Shown piece by piece: positions 32,490 to 42,218 of a DNA stretch of 64,000 bases. Origin of the DNA: Natranaeroarchaeum aerophilus (GTDB lineage: Archaea; Halobacteriota; Halobacteria; Halobacteriales; Natronoarchaeaceae); contig NZ_JAKRVY010000006.1 in NCBI RefSeq assembly GCF_023638055.1, forward strand, positions 124,001-188,000, read 5' to 3'. Position numbers and translations under genes: made by a program. The notes beneath the pieces were generated by a model. It was not told the DNA's origin and made no database searches. It saw nothing but the letters and a program-made list of their open reading frames with translations. Numbering within the stretch: the first letter of the stretch is position 1; the number at the start of each line of letters is the position of its first letter.

Positions 32490-35018
32490 TCAGGCTTCGG
32501 CCTGCCATTTCCGGATCCGGTCCGCACTGACGCCGTCGACCTCACCAGCCACGTCGTCCGCTGGCGCGCCGGTCAGGTCGTCGATGCTCTCGATGCCCGC
32601 CGCGGCGAGCTTCTCGGCGGTCTTCGATCCCAGCCCCTCAAGTGCTTCCAGATCCGTCCCGGAGTCGCTCTCGCGGGCCTGATATTCCCGGTAGTTACAG
32701 ATCGGACAGCCCAGCTCCCACGGCTCGTCGTCGTTGTGGACGAGCAGCTCCGGAAGATCGTGTTCGTCACAGCGCTCGTCGGTGACCTCGATCTCGCCGC
32801 GCCGGGGGAGCGGCAGCGAGTAGTCACAGTCGGGATATCGGTTACAGCCGACGAGTCGGGAGCCGTTTCGCAACTGCTTGATGACGAGTTCACCGTCGTG
32901 TTCGTCGCCACACTCGGGACACGCCCCGATCACTGGTCCCTCGCCCGCATCGTCGGCTTTGCACTGTGGACAGCCGTGGACGAACGTGCTGCGCCCCGCG
33001 AGCATCTTGACGTGGTTCAGGCCGTGGTCCTCACAGACCTCTTCGAGGATGAGCGGCTTGCCCGTGCTCGGCAGCGGGAGCGTGTACTCACACTCGGGAT
33101 AGCCGTCACACCCGATGAATGAGGAGCCGCCGCGGCTCCGGCGCAAGAGCAGGTCCTCGCCACACTCCGGGCAGGGGCCGAGTCGCTTGTCGGCCTTGAG
33201 TGACTTCTGGAGGTGGTCACCGATCTCCTCGCGCGAGTCAGTGAGATCCTCGAAAACGCGTTCGAGCATCTCGCGGGATTCGGCAGTGACGTCGTCGAGC
33301 GTCGCCCCGCCCTCCGCAATGGCGGTCATGTCGGCTTCGAGTTCGCTCGTCATCTCCTCGCTGACGACGCGGTCGGCGTACTCCTCGGCAGCCTCGACGA
33401 CCGCCATCGCGAGCTGTGTCGGTCGCGGCGGGTCGTTCTCGATATAGCCGCGATCGTACAGTTTTTCGATCGTGTGGTGGCGGGTCGACTTCGTACCGAC
33501 CCCAAGCCCCTGCATGGTCTCGATGAGTCGCGACTGGCCGTATCGCCGCGGGGGCTGGGTCTCCTTTTCCTCGATACGATTATCGACGATCGACAGCTGT
33601 TCGCCCTCGTCGACGTCGGGGACGTAGTTCTCGTTCGTGCTGAAGTACGGGTAGACGTCGTGATAGCCCGCTTCGAGCAGCCGCTTGCCGTTGGCCTTGA
33701 ACGTCACTGCCTCCGTTTCGTGTGGGAGCTCGACGTCGACCGCCCCGGCAAGCTCGGAGACGACTTTCAGGTGCTCCCACGTGGCGTCCTCGGCGAGGGT
33801 CGCGAAAAATCGACGGACGACGAGTTCGTAGATCTCCCATTCGTCCTCGGAAAGGTCGGCTCGTTTCGGGAGTTCGTCGGTCGGGTGGATCGGCGGGTGG
33901 TCGGTGGTCTCCTCGTCGCCCTCGGTCGGCTCCAGTCCGTCGAGGTCGAGCAGTGATTCGGCGTCCTCGCCGAACGTGTGGTGGCCGACGAAGGAATCGA
34001 GCAGGTCCTCGGGCTCGAGGTCGTCGGGGTAGACCGTGTTGTCGGTTCGCGGGTAGGTCATGTAGCCCGCGGTGTAGAGATCCTCGGCGATGCTCATCGC
34101 CCGCTGTGCGGAGTAGCCAAGCGAGCCCGCGGCGCGAATGTACTGTGTCGTATCGAACGGTGCGGGCGGCGTGTCGGTACGGGTTCGCCGGGAGACGCTG
34201 TCGACCGTAACCTGCCCGTCTTCTCGGGCGATTCGATCGTAGATCGCCTCGGCGACCGGCTCGTCCCAGACGCGTTCGGCCTCGTTGCCGTCCTCGTCGC
34301 GATAGAAGTACTGGGACTCGAAGGCCGAGCCGTCCTTGTCGAGGTCGGCGAAGATCTCCCAGTAGGTGTCGGGATCGAACGCCTGAATCTCGCGTTCCCG
34401 GTCGACGATCAACTTCAGGGTCGGCGACTGGACGCGGCCGACCGAGATGAAGTCCTGGCCGAGCTGGCGGGCCGACAGCGAGAGAAAACGGGTGAGCGCC
34501 GCCCCCCACATCAGGTCGATGACCTGCCGGGCCTCGCCCGCTGCAGCCAGATCGAAATCGAGCTCTTCGGGCTCGGAAAAGGCGTTTTGCACCTCGTTGT
34601 CCGTGATCGAAGAAAATCGCACGCGGTCGATCGGCACGGAGTCGTTGACCTCGCGGACGAGTTCGTAGGCCTCCTTGCCGATTAGCTCGCCCTCGCGATC
34701 GTAGTCAGTGGCGATCGTGACGCGGTCGGCCTGCCGTGCGAGCGAACGCAACGAGGCGACGATCGACTCCTGTGTCGGTCGTTTCTCGACCTCGGCGTCG
34801 ATCAATTCGACGGGCTCGACGTCGCGCCAGTCGCTGTACTCCTCGGGGAAGTCGACCCCGACGACGTGACCGGAGAGGCCGATACACCGCTTGCCACCCC
34901 ATTTGTATACGTTGACGCCGTTCTGGCGTGACGACGAGGCGGAGCCCCCGCTGAGGATATCGGCGATTCGACGCGCTGCGTTGTCCTTTTCGGTAATGAT
35001 CAGTTCCAAGCAAACCAC
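32490..35018 (-). CDS. topA: DNA topoisomerase I (type IA)
   Basis: About 840 aa. N-terminal Toprim domain (ELIITEKDNAARR; ATDYDREGELIGKEAYEL), central type IA domains with the catalytic Tyr in AGYMTYPRTDN near 305, then three C4 zinc fingers (CPECGEDLLL; CPQCKADD...CPECGDEHDG; CDEHDLPELL...CPIC) and a helix-hairpin-helix end (LEGLGSKTAEKLAAAGI). There is no ATG at the start: the choices are GTG 35018 or TTG 35009, and the GGGGGTGG just before TTG 35009 resembles a ribosome binding site. It relaxes negative supercoils. Confidence 0.94.
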   Translation of the reverse strand: MVCLELIITEKDNAARRIADILSGGSASSSRQNGVNVYKWGGKRCIGLSGHVVGVDFPEEYSDWRDVEPVELIDAEVEKRPTQESIVASLRSLARQADRVTIATDYDREGELIGKEAYELVREVNDSVPIDRVRFSSITDNEVQNAFSEPEELDFDLAAAGEARQVIDLMWGAALTRFLSLSARQLGQDFISVGRVQSPTLKLIVDREREIQAFDPDTYWEIFADLDKDGSAFESQYFYRDEDGNEAERVWDEPVAEAIYDRIAREDGQVTVDSVSRRTRTDTPPAPFDTTQYIRAAGSLGYSAQRAMSIAEDLYTAGYMTYPRTDNTVYPDDLEPEDLLDSFVGHHTFGEDAESLLDLDGLEPTEGDEETTDHPPIHPTDELPKRADLSEDEWEIYELVVRRFFATLAEDATWEHLKVVSELAGAVDVELPHETEAVTFKANGKRLLEAGYHDVYPYFSTNENYVPDVDEGEQLSIVDNRIEEKETQPPRRYGQSRLIETMQGLGVGTKSTRHHTIEKLYDRGYIENDPPRPTQLAMAVVEAAEEYADRVVSEEMTSELEADMTAIAEGGATLDDVTAESREMLERVFEDLTDSREEIGDHLQKSLKADKRLGPCPECGEDLLLRRSRGGSSFIGCDGYPECEYTLPLPSTGKPLILEEVCEDHGLNHVKMLAGRSTFVHGCPQCKADDAGEGPVIGACPECGDEHDGELVIKQLRNGSRLVGCNRYPDCDYSLPLPRRGEIEVTDERCDEHDLPELLVHNDDEPWELGCPICNYREYQARESDSGTDLEALEGLGSKTAEKLAAAGIESIDDLTGAPADDVAGEVDGVSADRIRKWQAEA

Positions 35019-35123
35019 CCCCGACAGTATGTGTCGGTCGTTGTCAGCAGTAGAGCCAGACCGCTGGTAAAGCTTTCGGGGTCGGGAACCACAAGAGAAC
35101 GCCGGGCTTCGCCGAATGGGGGA

Positions 35124-35447
35124 CTACTCTTCGTCGAGCAGATGGACGATCCCTGTCCCCTCGACGAGGACCGTATAGCCCGCATATTCGAAGGAGACTC
35201 GCAGTTCGGAGTCACTGGTTCGTGCACAGAGTCTGTCGAGCGCTTCGGGATCGACTGCATCGTAGAGTGGGGGTAGATCGAGCGGATCGCGGTCACCGGT
35301 TTCCGCGACGAGCGAAACGACCGCTTCAGCGGTCGATCCACTACCGTCCGGTTCGAAAATGGCTTTCGGCCCCTCGGCTGCGAGCGACGTCCCATCCAGT
35401 GTCGCACTGGACTCCGTAGACAGGTCGTGAAAACTCTCTTTGTCCAT
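35124..35447 (-). CDS. HalOD1 output-domain protein
   Basis: 107 aa from ATG 35447 (MDKESFHDLS). The sequence AEAVVSLVAETGDRDPLDLPPLYDAVDPEAL followed by a two-strand end (RVSFEYAGYTVLVEGTGIVHLL) is the haloarchaeal HalOD1 domain, usually the output part of response regulators but very often stand-alone, as here. Probably a regulatory or protein-binding domain. Confidence 0.82.
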   Translation of the reverse strand: MDKESFHDLSTESSATLDGTSLAAEGPKAIFEPDGSGSTAEAVVSLVAETGDRDPLDLPPLYDAVDPEALDRLCARTSDSELRVSFEYAGYTVLVEGTGIVHLLDEE

Positions 35448-35551
35448 ACTCACCCTCCGACACCTATCAACTTGAAACCTCTCCCCTCATTATTTTCTGC
35501 AGACATGTGTGCTGGGCTTCAAGAATACACATCTCGGCGTGCCGGACGTTT

Positions 35552-37042
35552 CTAGTCCGCCAGCTGCTCGCGGAGTAGCTGGTTAACCGTTCCCGGATCC
35601 GCGCTTCCGCCGGTCGCGGCCATCACCTGTCCGACGAGGAAGTTTAGCGCGTCGTCCTGCCCGTCGTGGTAGTCCTCGACTGCGTCGGGGTTCTCGTCGA
35701 TAGCGTCCGCGACAGCCGACGCGACGGCATCGCCGGCGGTCTTTTCCAGCCCTTCGCGTTCGACGACGGTCTCCGGATCCTCGCCCTCGTCGAGCATCTC
35801 CCGGAGCACGAGCTCCTCGGCGTTTTTGACCGTTATCTCCCCGGTGTCGACGAGTTCGACCAGCCGCATGAACTCGTCGAGGCGATCAGCGACGTCCGTG
35901 ATGGCCATATCCCGGTAGTTGAGTTCGCCCAGCAGGTTGTCCGCGACCCACGTGGCGGCGAGGTCCGGGTCGAACGCCTCGGCGACGTCCTCGTAGAAGT
36001 CAGCAACCTGTTTCGTCGAGGTGAGTTTGCTCGCGGCTTCCTCACCGAGCCCGTACTCCTCACGGAACCGTTCGCGGCGGGCAGCAGGGAGTTCGGGGAT
36101 CTCAATGCGCTCTTTCCAGTCGGCGACCTGCAGCGGGGGCAGATCCGCCTCCTCGAAGTAGCGGTAGTCCTTTTCTTCCTCTTTCGAGCGCATCGAGACG
36201 GTGATCCCCTTGGACTCGTCCCAGTGGCGGGTCTCCTGTTCGACGCCGCGGCCGCGCTGGATCGCGTTGCGCTGGCGCGTGACCTCGTAGGCCAGCGCCT
36301 TTTCGGCCCCTTTGTGACTGGAGATGTTCTTGACCTCGGTACGGTTGGCCGCAGCAAGCGCCTCGTCGCTGAGTTCGCCGTCGCCGTCACGCTCGTCAGC
36401 CTCGATCAGCGAGATGTTGGCGTCGACGCGCAGGCTGCCATCGCGCGTGCTGTCGAAGACGCCCAGATACTCCAGGACCTCCTCCATCTTCGCGAGGAAT
36501 GCCCGTACTTCGTCGGGACTGCGGAAGTCCGGTCTCGTGACGATTTCGAGCAGCGGGACGCCCGCGCGGTTGTAGTTAACCAGCGTGTAGTCGGCCGTGT
36601 CGATCGAGCCGCCGACGTGCTGGAGGCTACCGGGGTCCTCTTCGAGATGGGCGCGCTCGATGCCGATGGCGCGGCGGTCGCCCTCGACACTGACTTCCAG
36701 CGCCCCGCCCTGACAGATCGGCTCGTCGTACTGGGTGATCTGGAAGTTCTTCGGCAGGTCAGGATAGAAGTAGTTCTTCCGGTGAAAGCGGGTCTCCTCG
36801 GGGATCTCCGAGTCCAGCGCCTTGCCGACCTTGACGGCGGCCTCGACCGCCCCCTCGTTCAGTACGGGTAACGCGCCGGGCAGTCCCAGACAGACGGGAC
36901 AGGTGTTCGTGTTCGGCCCGGACTCGTCGGCGTCGGTCGAACAGCCACAGAAGATCTTCGTCTCGGTCTCTAACTGGACGTGGACCTCCAGTCCGATCAC
37001 GACGGTGAGGTCGGCGTCCTGCTGGGTCGCCTGCGCGGTCAT
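35552..37042 (-). CDS. gatB: Asp-tRNA(Asn)/Glu-tRNA(Gln) amidotransferase subunit B
   Basis: 496 aa from ATG 37042 (MTAQATQQD). GatB binds misacylated tRNA and activates it with ATP for amidation by GatA. Conserved stretches: VIGLEVHVQLETETKIFCGC, NTCPVCLGLPGALPVLN, RFHRKNYFYPDLPKNFQITQ, and AHLEEDPGSLQH; the C-terminal YqeY-like helical domain ends the protein (DDALNFLVGQVMAATGGSADP). No gatA or gatC is adjacent, which is common in archaea. Confidence 0.95.
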   Translation of the reverse strand: MTAQATQQDADLTVVIGLEVHVQLETETKIFCGCSTDADESGPNTNTCPVCLGLPGALPVLNEGAVEAAVKVGKALDSEIPEETRFHRKNYFYPDLPKNFQITQYDEPICQGGALEVSVEGDRRAIGIERAHLEEDPGSLQHVGGSIDTADYTLVNYNRAGVPLLEIVTRPDFRSPDEVRAFLAKMEEVLEYLGVFDSTRDGSLRVDANISLIEADERDGDGELSDEALAAANRTEVKNISSHKGAEKALAYEVTRQRNAIQRGRGVEQETRHWDESKGITVSMRSKEEEKDYRYFEEADLPPLQVADWKERIEIPELPAARRERFREEYGLGEEAASKLTSTKQVADFYEDVAEAFDPDLAATWVADNLLGELNYRDMAITDVADRLDEFMRLVELVDTGEITVKNAEELVLREMLDEGEDPETVVEREGLEKTAGDAVASAVADAIDENPDAVEDYHDGQDDALNFLVGQVMAATGGSADPGTVNQLLREQLAD

Positions 37043-37106
37043 TGTGAGTCGCTTCGGGGTCCGACTGCTAAAGGCTAACGACACCGAAACGACCGCACAT
37101 ACCGGC

Positions 37107-37595
37107 TCAATCGAAGAGCGTCCTGGCTCTGCGGTATATCGGCGATTCCAGCCAGTCGCGAGTTTCTGCAGCGCGATCGAGTTTTTCGAGTGCCGTTTCG
37201 CGAGGCAGGACATCGCGCTGTACGAGTGCTTTCAGGACTATCGGGGAGATGGCCACCTGCCCGTCGACGACGGACTGGAGTTCGGGCAGTGCTCGCAGAT
37301 CATCAGTGATGAGGAAATCCGCCGATAGATCGTTCGCGAGACGGGCGGTAGTCGCTTCCCCCTCGTCGATACGGGAGGATTGCACCGTCGAACAGTCGGT
37401 CGGGTGTCGCTCGATCGACGATCGGTTCTCGATCACAGTGCGTGCTGCTTCGCCGTGAACGTCGTCGTACTCCGCCGTGTTTCCGAGCTCCTGGATGACC
37501 GTTTCCGTGGTGTGTACCTCGAACTCCGAGAGGAAGACGTCGAGCAAATCGATACTGGCGATGGTAACAAGCGCACTGGTATCCGCGACGATCAT
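37107..37595 (-). CDS. PIN-domain ribonuclease (VapC-like toxin)
   Basis: 162 aa with the PIN fold's acidic residues: Asp5 in MIVADTSALVTIA, Glu near 42 in ETVIQELG, and a C-terminal acidic pair in SADFLITDDLRALPEL. It would cleave RNA. It overlaps the upstream ribbon-helix-helix gene by one base (TGATG), the usual toxin-antitoxin layout, so it is probably neutralised by that protein. Confidence 0.85.
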   Translation of the reverse strand: MIVADTSALVTIASIDLLDVFLSEFEVHTTETVIQELGNTAEYDDVHGEAARTVIENRSSIERHPTDCSTVQSSRIDEGEATTARLANDLSADFLITDDLRALPELQSVVDGQVAISPIVLKALVQRDVLPRETALEKLDRAAETRDWLESPIYRRARTLFD

Positions 37596-37897
37596 CAGAG
37601 TCCTGCCAGATCGTCGGCCATCTCTTCACCGCTCTCGAGCAGCTGCTTCGAGGCACGGATCGCTTCGGCGTCCTGTCGACTGACGAACTCATCGAGGACT
37701 TCGAAGTCGATCCGTCCGTCGAGATACAGATCAACGACTGCTTCCCTGAACCGGTCGTCATCCTCTACCGATTCCAGATATTCGTGCAGTGCCTCTTTGA
37801 GTATCTCCGTTCGGTTTTTATGGGTGATCTCGGCTGCGACATCCGCTTTCTGGACCAGACTTTCCGGCAGCCGGAAGTTCACTCGTCTTGTCCCCAT
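37595..37897 (-). CDS. Ribbon-helix-helix antitoxin
   Basis: 100 aa from ATG 37897 (MGTRRVNFRLPES). The N-terminal ribbon-helix-helix (residues about 3-46: TRRVNFRLPESLVQKADVAAE, then RTEILKEALHEYL) binds DNA; the acidic C-terminal half likely wraps the PIN toxin. It probably represses the operon. Earlier in-frame start at 37924 rejected. Confidence 0.83.
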   Translation of the reverse strand: MGTRRVNFRLPESLVQKADVAAEITHKNRTEILKEALHEYLESVEDDDRFREAVVDLYLDGRIDFEVLDEFVSRQDAEAIRASKQLLESGEEMADDLAGL

Positions 37898-38001
37898 GGA
37901 TGTATGTACGTTGTACCCACACATTCAAATAGTTGCTCCCTCGTTCACAGCGGGTCGGCCGATCCACAACATATTTCCACCACCGATGGATCCCTACCAA
38001 T

Positions 38002-38220
38002 ATGTCCGACTCCAATCCGACCGACATCCCCTTCGGACTGTCACCAGTACAGCTCCAGTCGCTTGGTCTGCTACTGTTCGGTATCGGCTTTTTTTCGCTC
38101 GTGCTGTACTTCGCCGAGGACGTCACGCTCGATCACGCGCTCTGGATCGTCCTGTTCGTGTTCACCGGCGGGATCATGATCGGCTACGGCTCGGCAAAGC
38201 ACAACGCTGACGGCTGGTAG
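38002..38220 (+). CDS. Small two-helix membrane protein
   Basis: 72 aa from ATG 38002 (MSDSNPTDIPFGL). Two hydrophobic helices (about 19-38 and 44-64) joined by a short acidic loop (AEDVTLDHAL). Conserved-looking haloarchaeal composition; no known function. A start at 37933 adds arginine-rich residues and is rejected. Confidence 0.68.
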   Translation: MSDSNPTDIPFGLSPVQLQSLGLLLFGIGFFSLVLYFAEDVTLDHALWIVLFVFTGGIMIGYGSAKHNADGW

Positions 38221-38295
38221 CGCGATAGAATCACATCAGAAAGTTATACATTGTCTGACGCGGATTTATGAGGCCAGAGCGTACGTGTCATAGAT

Positions 38296-38604
38296 ATGTC
38301 GAACGACCGCGTCGAAGAACTCGAAGCGACGGTGTCGGAACTGGAGTCGACGATCCGTGGCCTGACCGAGGAGCTCGTCGAAACCAAAGAGCGCGTCCGA
38401 ATGCTGGAGAACGAAGTCGATCCCGAACCGGCCGCAACGGTTGGCTCCACGGGGTCGGAGGAGAGCATGCCAGCAGAACCCGAGGGGGAAGCCGCGCCCG
38501 AGGACGTACAGGAGGCCGCAGCCGAAGCCGATAAGACGGATGAGGACAACGCTGAGGACGAACCGGACGACTCCGGGCTGGGCGACGACATCATCGTCGC
38601 CTGA
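38296..38604 (+). CDS. Small coiled-coil protein upstream of smc
   Basis: 102 aa: an N-terminal coiled coil of about 45 residues with clear heptads (RVEELEATVSELESTIRGL) and a disordered acidic tail ending in DDIIVA. It resembles the small coiled-coil proteins found just before smc in haloarchaea (DUF7518 by recall). It lies 29 bp before smc on the same strand, so a role with the SMC complex is possible but unproved. Confidence 0.75.
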   Translation: MSNDRVEELEATVSELESTIRGLTEELVETKERVRMLENEVDPEPAATVGSTGSEESMPAEPEGEAAPEDVQEAAAEADKTDEDNAEDEPDDSGLGDDIIVA

Positions 38605-38633
38605 CTCGGACCGTCACGTCCGCGTCACTCACC

Positions 38634-41600
38634 ATGCATATCAAAGAGATCGTTCTTGACAACTTCAAGAGCTTCGGACGAAAGACGCGGATCCCCTTCT
38701 ATCAGGACTTTACGACCGTTAGCGGGCCGAACGGCAGCGGAAAATCCAACATCATCGACGCCGTGCTATTCGCGCTCGGACTGGCCCGTGCACGCGGTAT
38801 CCGCGCACAGAAACTGACCGACCTCATCTACAACCCCGGATACGACGACGGCGACGCCGCTGCGGGACCGAAAGAGGCCAGCGTCGAGGTCGTGCTGGAC
38901 AACGCCGACGGAACACTCGACCGGGGGCAGGTGGTAAACGCCGCGGGCTCGGAGGATGTCGGCGATATCGAGGAGATCACCATCCGCCGCCGTGTCAAAG
39001 AGACCGAGGACAACTACTACTCCTATTACTACCTGAACGGACGCTCGGTCAATCTCTCGGACATTCAGGATCTGCTCGCACAGGCGGGCGTCACGCCGGA
39101 GGGGTACAACGTCGTCATGCAGGGCGACGTGACCGAGATCATCAACATGACGCCCCACCAGCGCCGCGAGATCATCGACCAGATCGCGGGCGTCGCCGAG
39201 TTCGATGCAAAAAAGGAAGACGCCTTCGAGGAACTGGAGGCCGTCAAAGAGCAGATCGACGAGATACAGCTTCGGATCGACGAGAAGGAAGCGCGCCTCG
39301 AACAGCTGAGCGACGAGCGAGAAACTGCCCTTGAGTACCAGTCCCTCCGCGAAGAAAAGGAGGAGTACGAGGGGTATCTCAAGGCCGCCGAACTGGAGGA
39401 CAAACGCGCGGATCTGGATGGCGTCGAAGACGATATCGAGGAGCTAGAGGACGAACTCGATGAACTCGAACGAGAACTCGACGAACGGCAGGGACGGGTC
39501 GTCCGTCTCGAAGAAGACCTCGAAGACCTGAACGCAGAGATCCAGCGCAAAGGCGAGGACGAACAGCTGGAGATCAAAAGCGAAATCGAGGGGATCAAAG
39601 GCGATATCGCCCGTCTGGAGGACAAGATCGAGGCGACCGAGGAACAACGCGACGAGGCGGAAAACCGTCGGCGCGAGGCCTTTGTCAAGATCGATCGCAA
39701 ACAGGAGGAGATCGACGATCTCGAAGCCGAGATCCGCGAGACGAAAGTCCGGAAGTCCTCGATCGCCGCGGATATCCAGAGCAAGGAGTCCGAACTCGCG
39801 GAGGTCGAGGCCGAGATCGACGCGATCGACACCGAGTTCGACGAGCTAAAGGAGCAACTGGCCGAGCGGAAGGCGGACCGCGAGTCGATCAAGGAGGAGC
39901 GAAACGACCTCCAGCGCGAGAAGGATCGCCTGCTCGATGAGGCGCGTCGACGCTCGAACGAGATTTCCGATCTCGAACGCGAACTCGACGACGCCGAAGA
40001 GCGAATTCCGGAGCTCGAATCCCAGATCGGAGATCTGGACGCCGAGTTGCAGAAAGCGACCGCCAACCGCGAGAACATCCAGGAGGTCGTCGACGACCTG
40101 CGACGCGAGAAGCGTTCGACCCAGGAGCAACTCTCCGAACTCGACGAGAAGATCCAGGCCAAACAACAGGAGTACGCGGAACTGGACGCTCGCGCCGACG
40201 AGAGTGGGGACTCATCCTACGGCCGAGCCGTCTCGACGATTCTCAACGGGAATCTCGATGGGGTCCACGGGACCGTCGGACAGCTCGGCGGAGTTCCAAA
40301 GGAGTATGCGACGGCCTGTGAAACCGCCGCAGGCGGGCGACTGGCGAACGTGGTCGTCGACGACGACGGCGTCGGCCAGGACTGTATCGACTACCTGAAA
40401 TCCCGCAACGCCGGGCGGGCTACCTTCCTGCCGATGACCGAGATGCACAGCCGGAGCCTCCCCTCGAAGCCCTCGGATCCCGGCGTCGTCGACTTCGCGT
40501 ACAACCTCGTCAATTTCGACTCCTCGTACGCGGGGATCTTCTCGTACGTGCTCGGGGACACGCTCGTCGTCGAGGACATCGAGACCGCCCGGCAGTACAT
40601 GGGCGACTACCGCATGGTGACACTGTCGGGCGAACTGGTCGAAAAAAGCGGCGCGATGACCGGCGGCTCGACGAGCGGGTCGCGATACTCCTTCTCGAAG
40701 AGCGGGAAGGGACAGCTCGAACGGGTCGCAGAGGAGATAAACGAGTTGCAAGACGAACGCGCTTCGCTCAAGGAGGACCTCCAGTCGGTCGAGGAACGCC
40801 TCGACGACGCGCGCGACCGGCAGACGAAAGCCGCAGAGCAGGTACAGTCGATCGAGTCGAAGATCGAGTCCACGGAGGGCGATATCGAGGAGATCCGTAC
40901 GGAGATCGAGCGCAAGGAGGATCGACTCGAGGAACTCCGCGACGAACGCGAGGACGTCGACGGTCGGATGACCGAACTGGACGAGGAGATCGACAGCAAG
41001 GAGTCGACACTTGCCGACATCGACGCCGATATCGACGAGCTAGAGTCCGAACTCGCGGACTCGCGGATCCCGGAACTCACGGCGGAAATCGAGGAGATCG
41101 AGGGCGAGATCGACGACCTCGAAGACCAGCAGGACGACCTCGATGCCGATCTCAACGAGTACCAGCTCGAAAAGGGCTACGCCGAGGACGCCATCGAGGA
41201 GCTTCAGGAGACCGTCGAATCGGCACAGAACCGCAAAGCAGAGTGCGAAGAAGAGATCGCGGAGTACGAAGAACGGATCGAGGAAAAAGAAGCGGAGCTC
41301 GAAGAAAAGCGCCAGGAGGTCCTCGATCTCGAAGACGAACTGGCCGAACTCAAAGACGAGCGCGAGGCGCTCAAAGCGGAGCTTCGTGAGGCCAAATCCG
41401 CCCGCGACGAGCGAGCAGATGACGTGAGTCGTGTCGAGAGCAAGCTCTCCGGGAAGCGCGAGACAGCAGAGCGTCTGGACTGGGAGATCGACGAACTCGA
41501 AAGCGCGGTCGGCGAGTACGACCCCGAGGAGATCCCTGACCATGACGAGGTGACCGAGACCGTCGAGCGCCTCGAATCGGAGATGGAGGAGCTGGAGCCG

Positions 41601-42218
41601 GTCAATATGCTGGCAATCGAAGAGTACGACGACGTCGAGGCCGAACTCGACGAGCTAACTGAGGGCAAGGAGACGCTCGTCGAGGAGCGCGACGGCATCG
41701 AAGAGCGGATCGACTCCTACGAGGCTCAAAAGAAGGCGACGTTCATGGACGCCTACGAGGCGATCGACGCGGAGTTTCAGGATATCTTCGGACGCCTCTC
41801 GAACGGTACTGGTAACCTGTATCTCGAAGACGAGGCCGACCCCTTCGAGGGCGGCATGACGATGAAGGCCGAACCGGCCGACAAGCCGATTCAGCGCCTC
41901 GATTCGATGTCCGGCGGTGAGAAGTCACTGACCGCGCTCGCTTTTATTTTCGCGATCCAGCGGTACAACCCCGCGCCGTTCTACGCGCTCGATGAGGTCG
42001 ACGCCTTCCTCGACGCCGCGAACGCCGAGCGCGTCGGCGAGATGGTCGATGAACTCGCTGGCGACGCCCAGTTCATCGTCGTCTCCCATCGCTCGGCGAT
42101 GCTGGACCGCTCCGAGCGTGCGATTGGTGTTACGATGCAGGACGACAACGTCAGCGCGGTAACGGGAATCCAGCTGGGCGAACTGGAGGGTGACGCCGAG
42201 GTGAGCGCGGATGACTGA
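38634..42218 (+). CDS. smc: Chromosome segregation ATPase Smc
   Basis: 1194 aa. Walker A GPNGSGKSN at 31-39; Q-loop region near 147; two long coiled coils (about 165-505 and 680-1030); hinge at about 520-665 (VHGTVGQLGGVPKEYATACE, GRATFLPM); ABC signature MSGGEKSLTALAF near 1090 and Walker B FYALDEVDAFLD near 1117. It forms the dimer that organises and separates chromosomes. The 3' end overlaps scpA by 8 bp, so the two subunits are co-produced. Confidence 0.97.
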   Translation: MHIKEIVLDNFKSFGRKTRIPFYQDFTTVSGPNGSGKSNIIDAVLFALGLARARGIRAQKLTDLIYNPGYDDGDAAAGPKEASVEVVLDNADGTLDRGQVVNAAGSEDVGDIEEITIRRRVKETEDNYYSYYYLNGRSVNLSDIQDLLAQAGVTPEGYNVVMQGDVTEIINMTPHQRREIIDQIAGVAEFDAKKEDAFEELEAVKEQIDEIQLRIDEKEARLEQLSDERETALEYQSLREEKEEYEGYLKAAELEDKRADLDGVEDDIEELEDELDELERELDERQGRVVRLEEDLEDLNAEIQRKGEDEQLEIKSEIEGIKGDIARLEDKIEATEEQRDEAENRRREAFVKIDRKQEEIDDLEAEIRETKVRKSSIAADIQSKESELAEVEAEIDAIDTEFDELKEQLAERKADRESIKEERNDLQREKDRLLDEARRRSNEISDLERELDDAEERIPELESQIGDLDAELQKATANRENIQEVVDDLRREKRSTQEQLSELDEKIQAKQQEYAELDARADESGDSSYGRAVSTILNGNLDGVHGTVGQLGGVPKEYATACETAAGGRLANVVVDDDGVGQDCIDYLKSRNAGRATFLPMTEMHSRSLPSKPSDPGVVDFAYNLVNFDSSYAGIFSYVLGDTLVVEDIETARQYMGDYRMVTLSGELVEKSGAMTGGSTSGSRYSFSKSGKGQLERVAEEINELQDERASLKEDLQSVEERLDDARDRQTKAAEQVQSIESKIESTEGDIEEIRTEIERKEDRLEELRDEREDVDGRMTELDEEIDSKESTLADIDADIDELESELADSRIPELTAEIEEIEGEIDDLEDQQDDLDADLNEYQLEKGYAEDAIEELQETVESAQNRKAECEEEIAEYEERIEEKEAELEEKRQEVLDLEDELAELKDEREALKAELREAKSARDERADDVSRVESKLSGKRETAERLDWEIDELESAVGEYDPEEIPDHDEVTETVERLESEMEELEPVNMLAIEEYDDVEAELDELTEGKETLVEERDGIEERIDSYEAQKKATFMDAYEAIDAEFQDIFGRLSNGTGNLYLEDEADPFEGGMTMKAEPADKPIQRLDSMSGGEKSLTALAFIFAIQRYNPAPFYALDEVDAFLDAANAERVGEMVDELAGDAQFIVVSHRSAMLDRSERAIGVTMQDDNVSAVTGIQLGELEGDAEVSADD

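Noticed and set aside
39065-40162. Long Ser/Arg-rich frame antisense to smc
   Set aside because: Mirror of the Glu/Asp/Leu coiled-coil codons; smc is certain on the plus strand.
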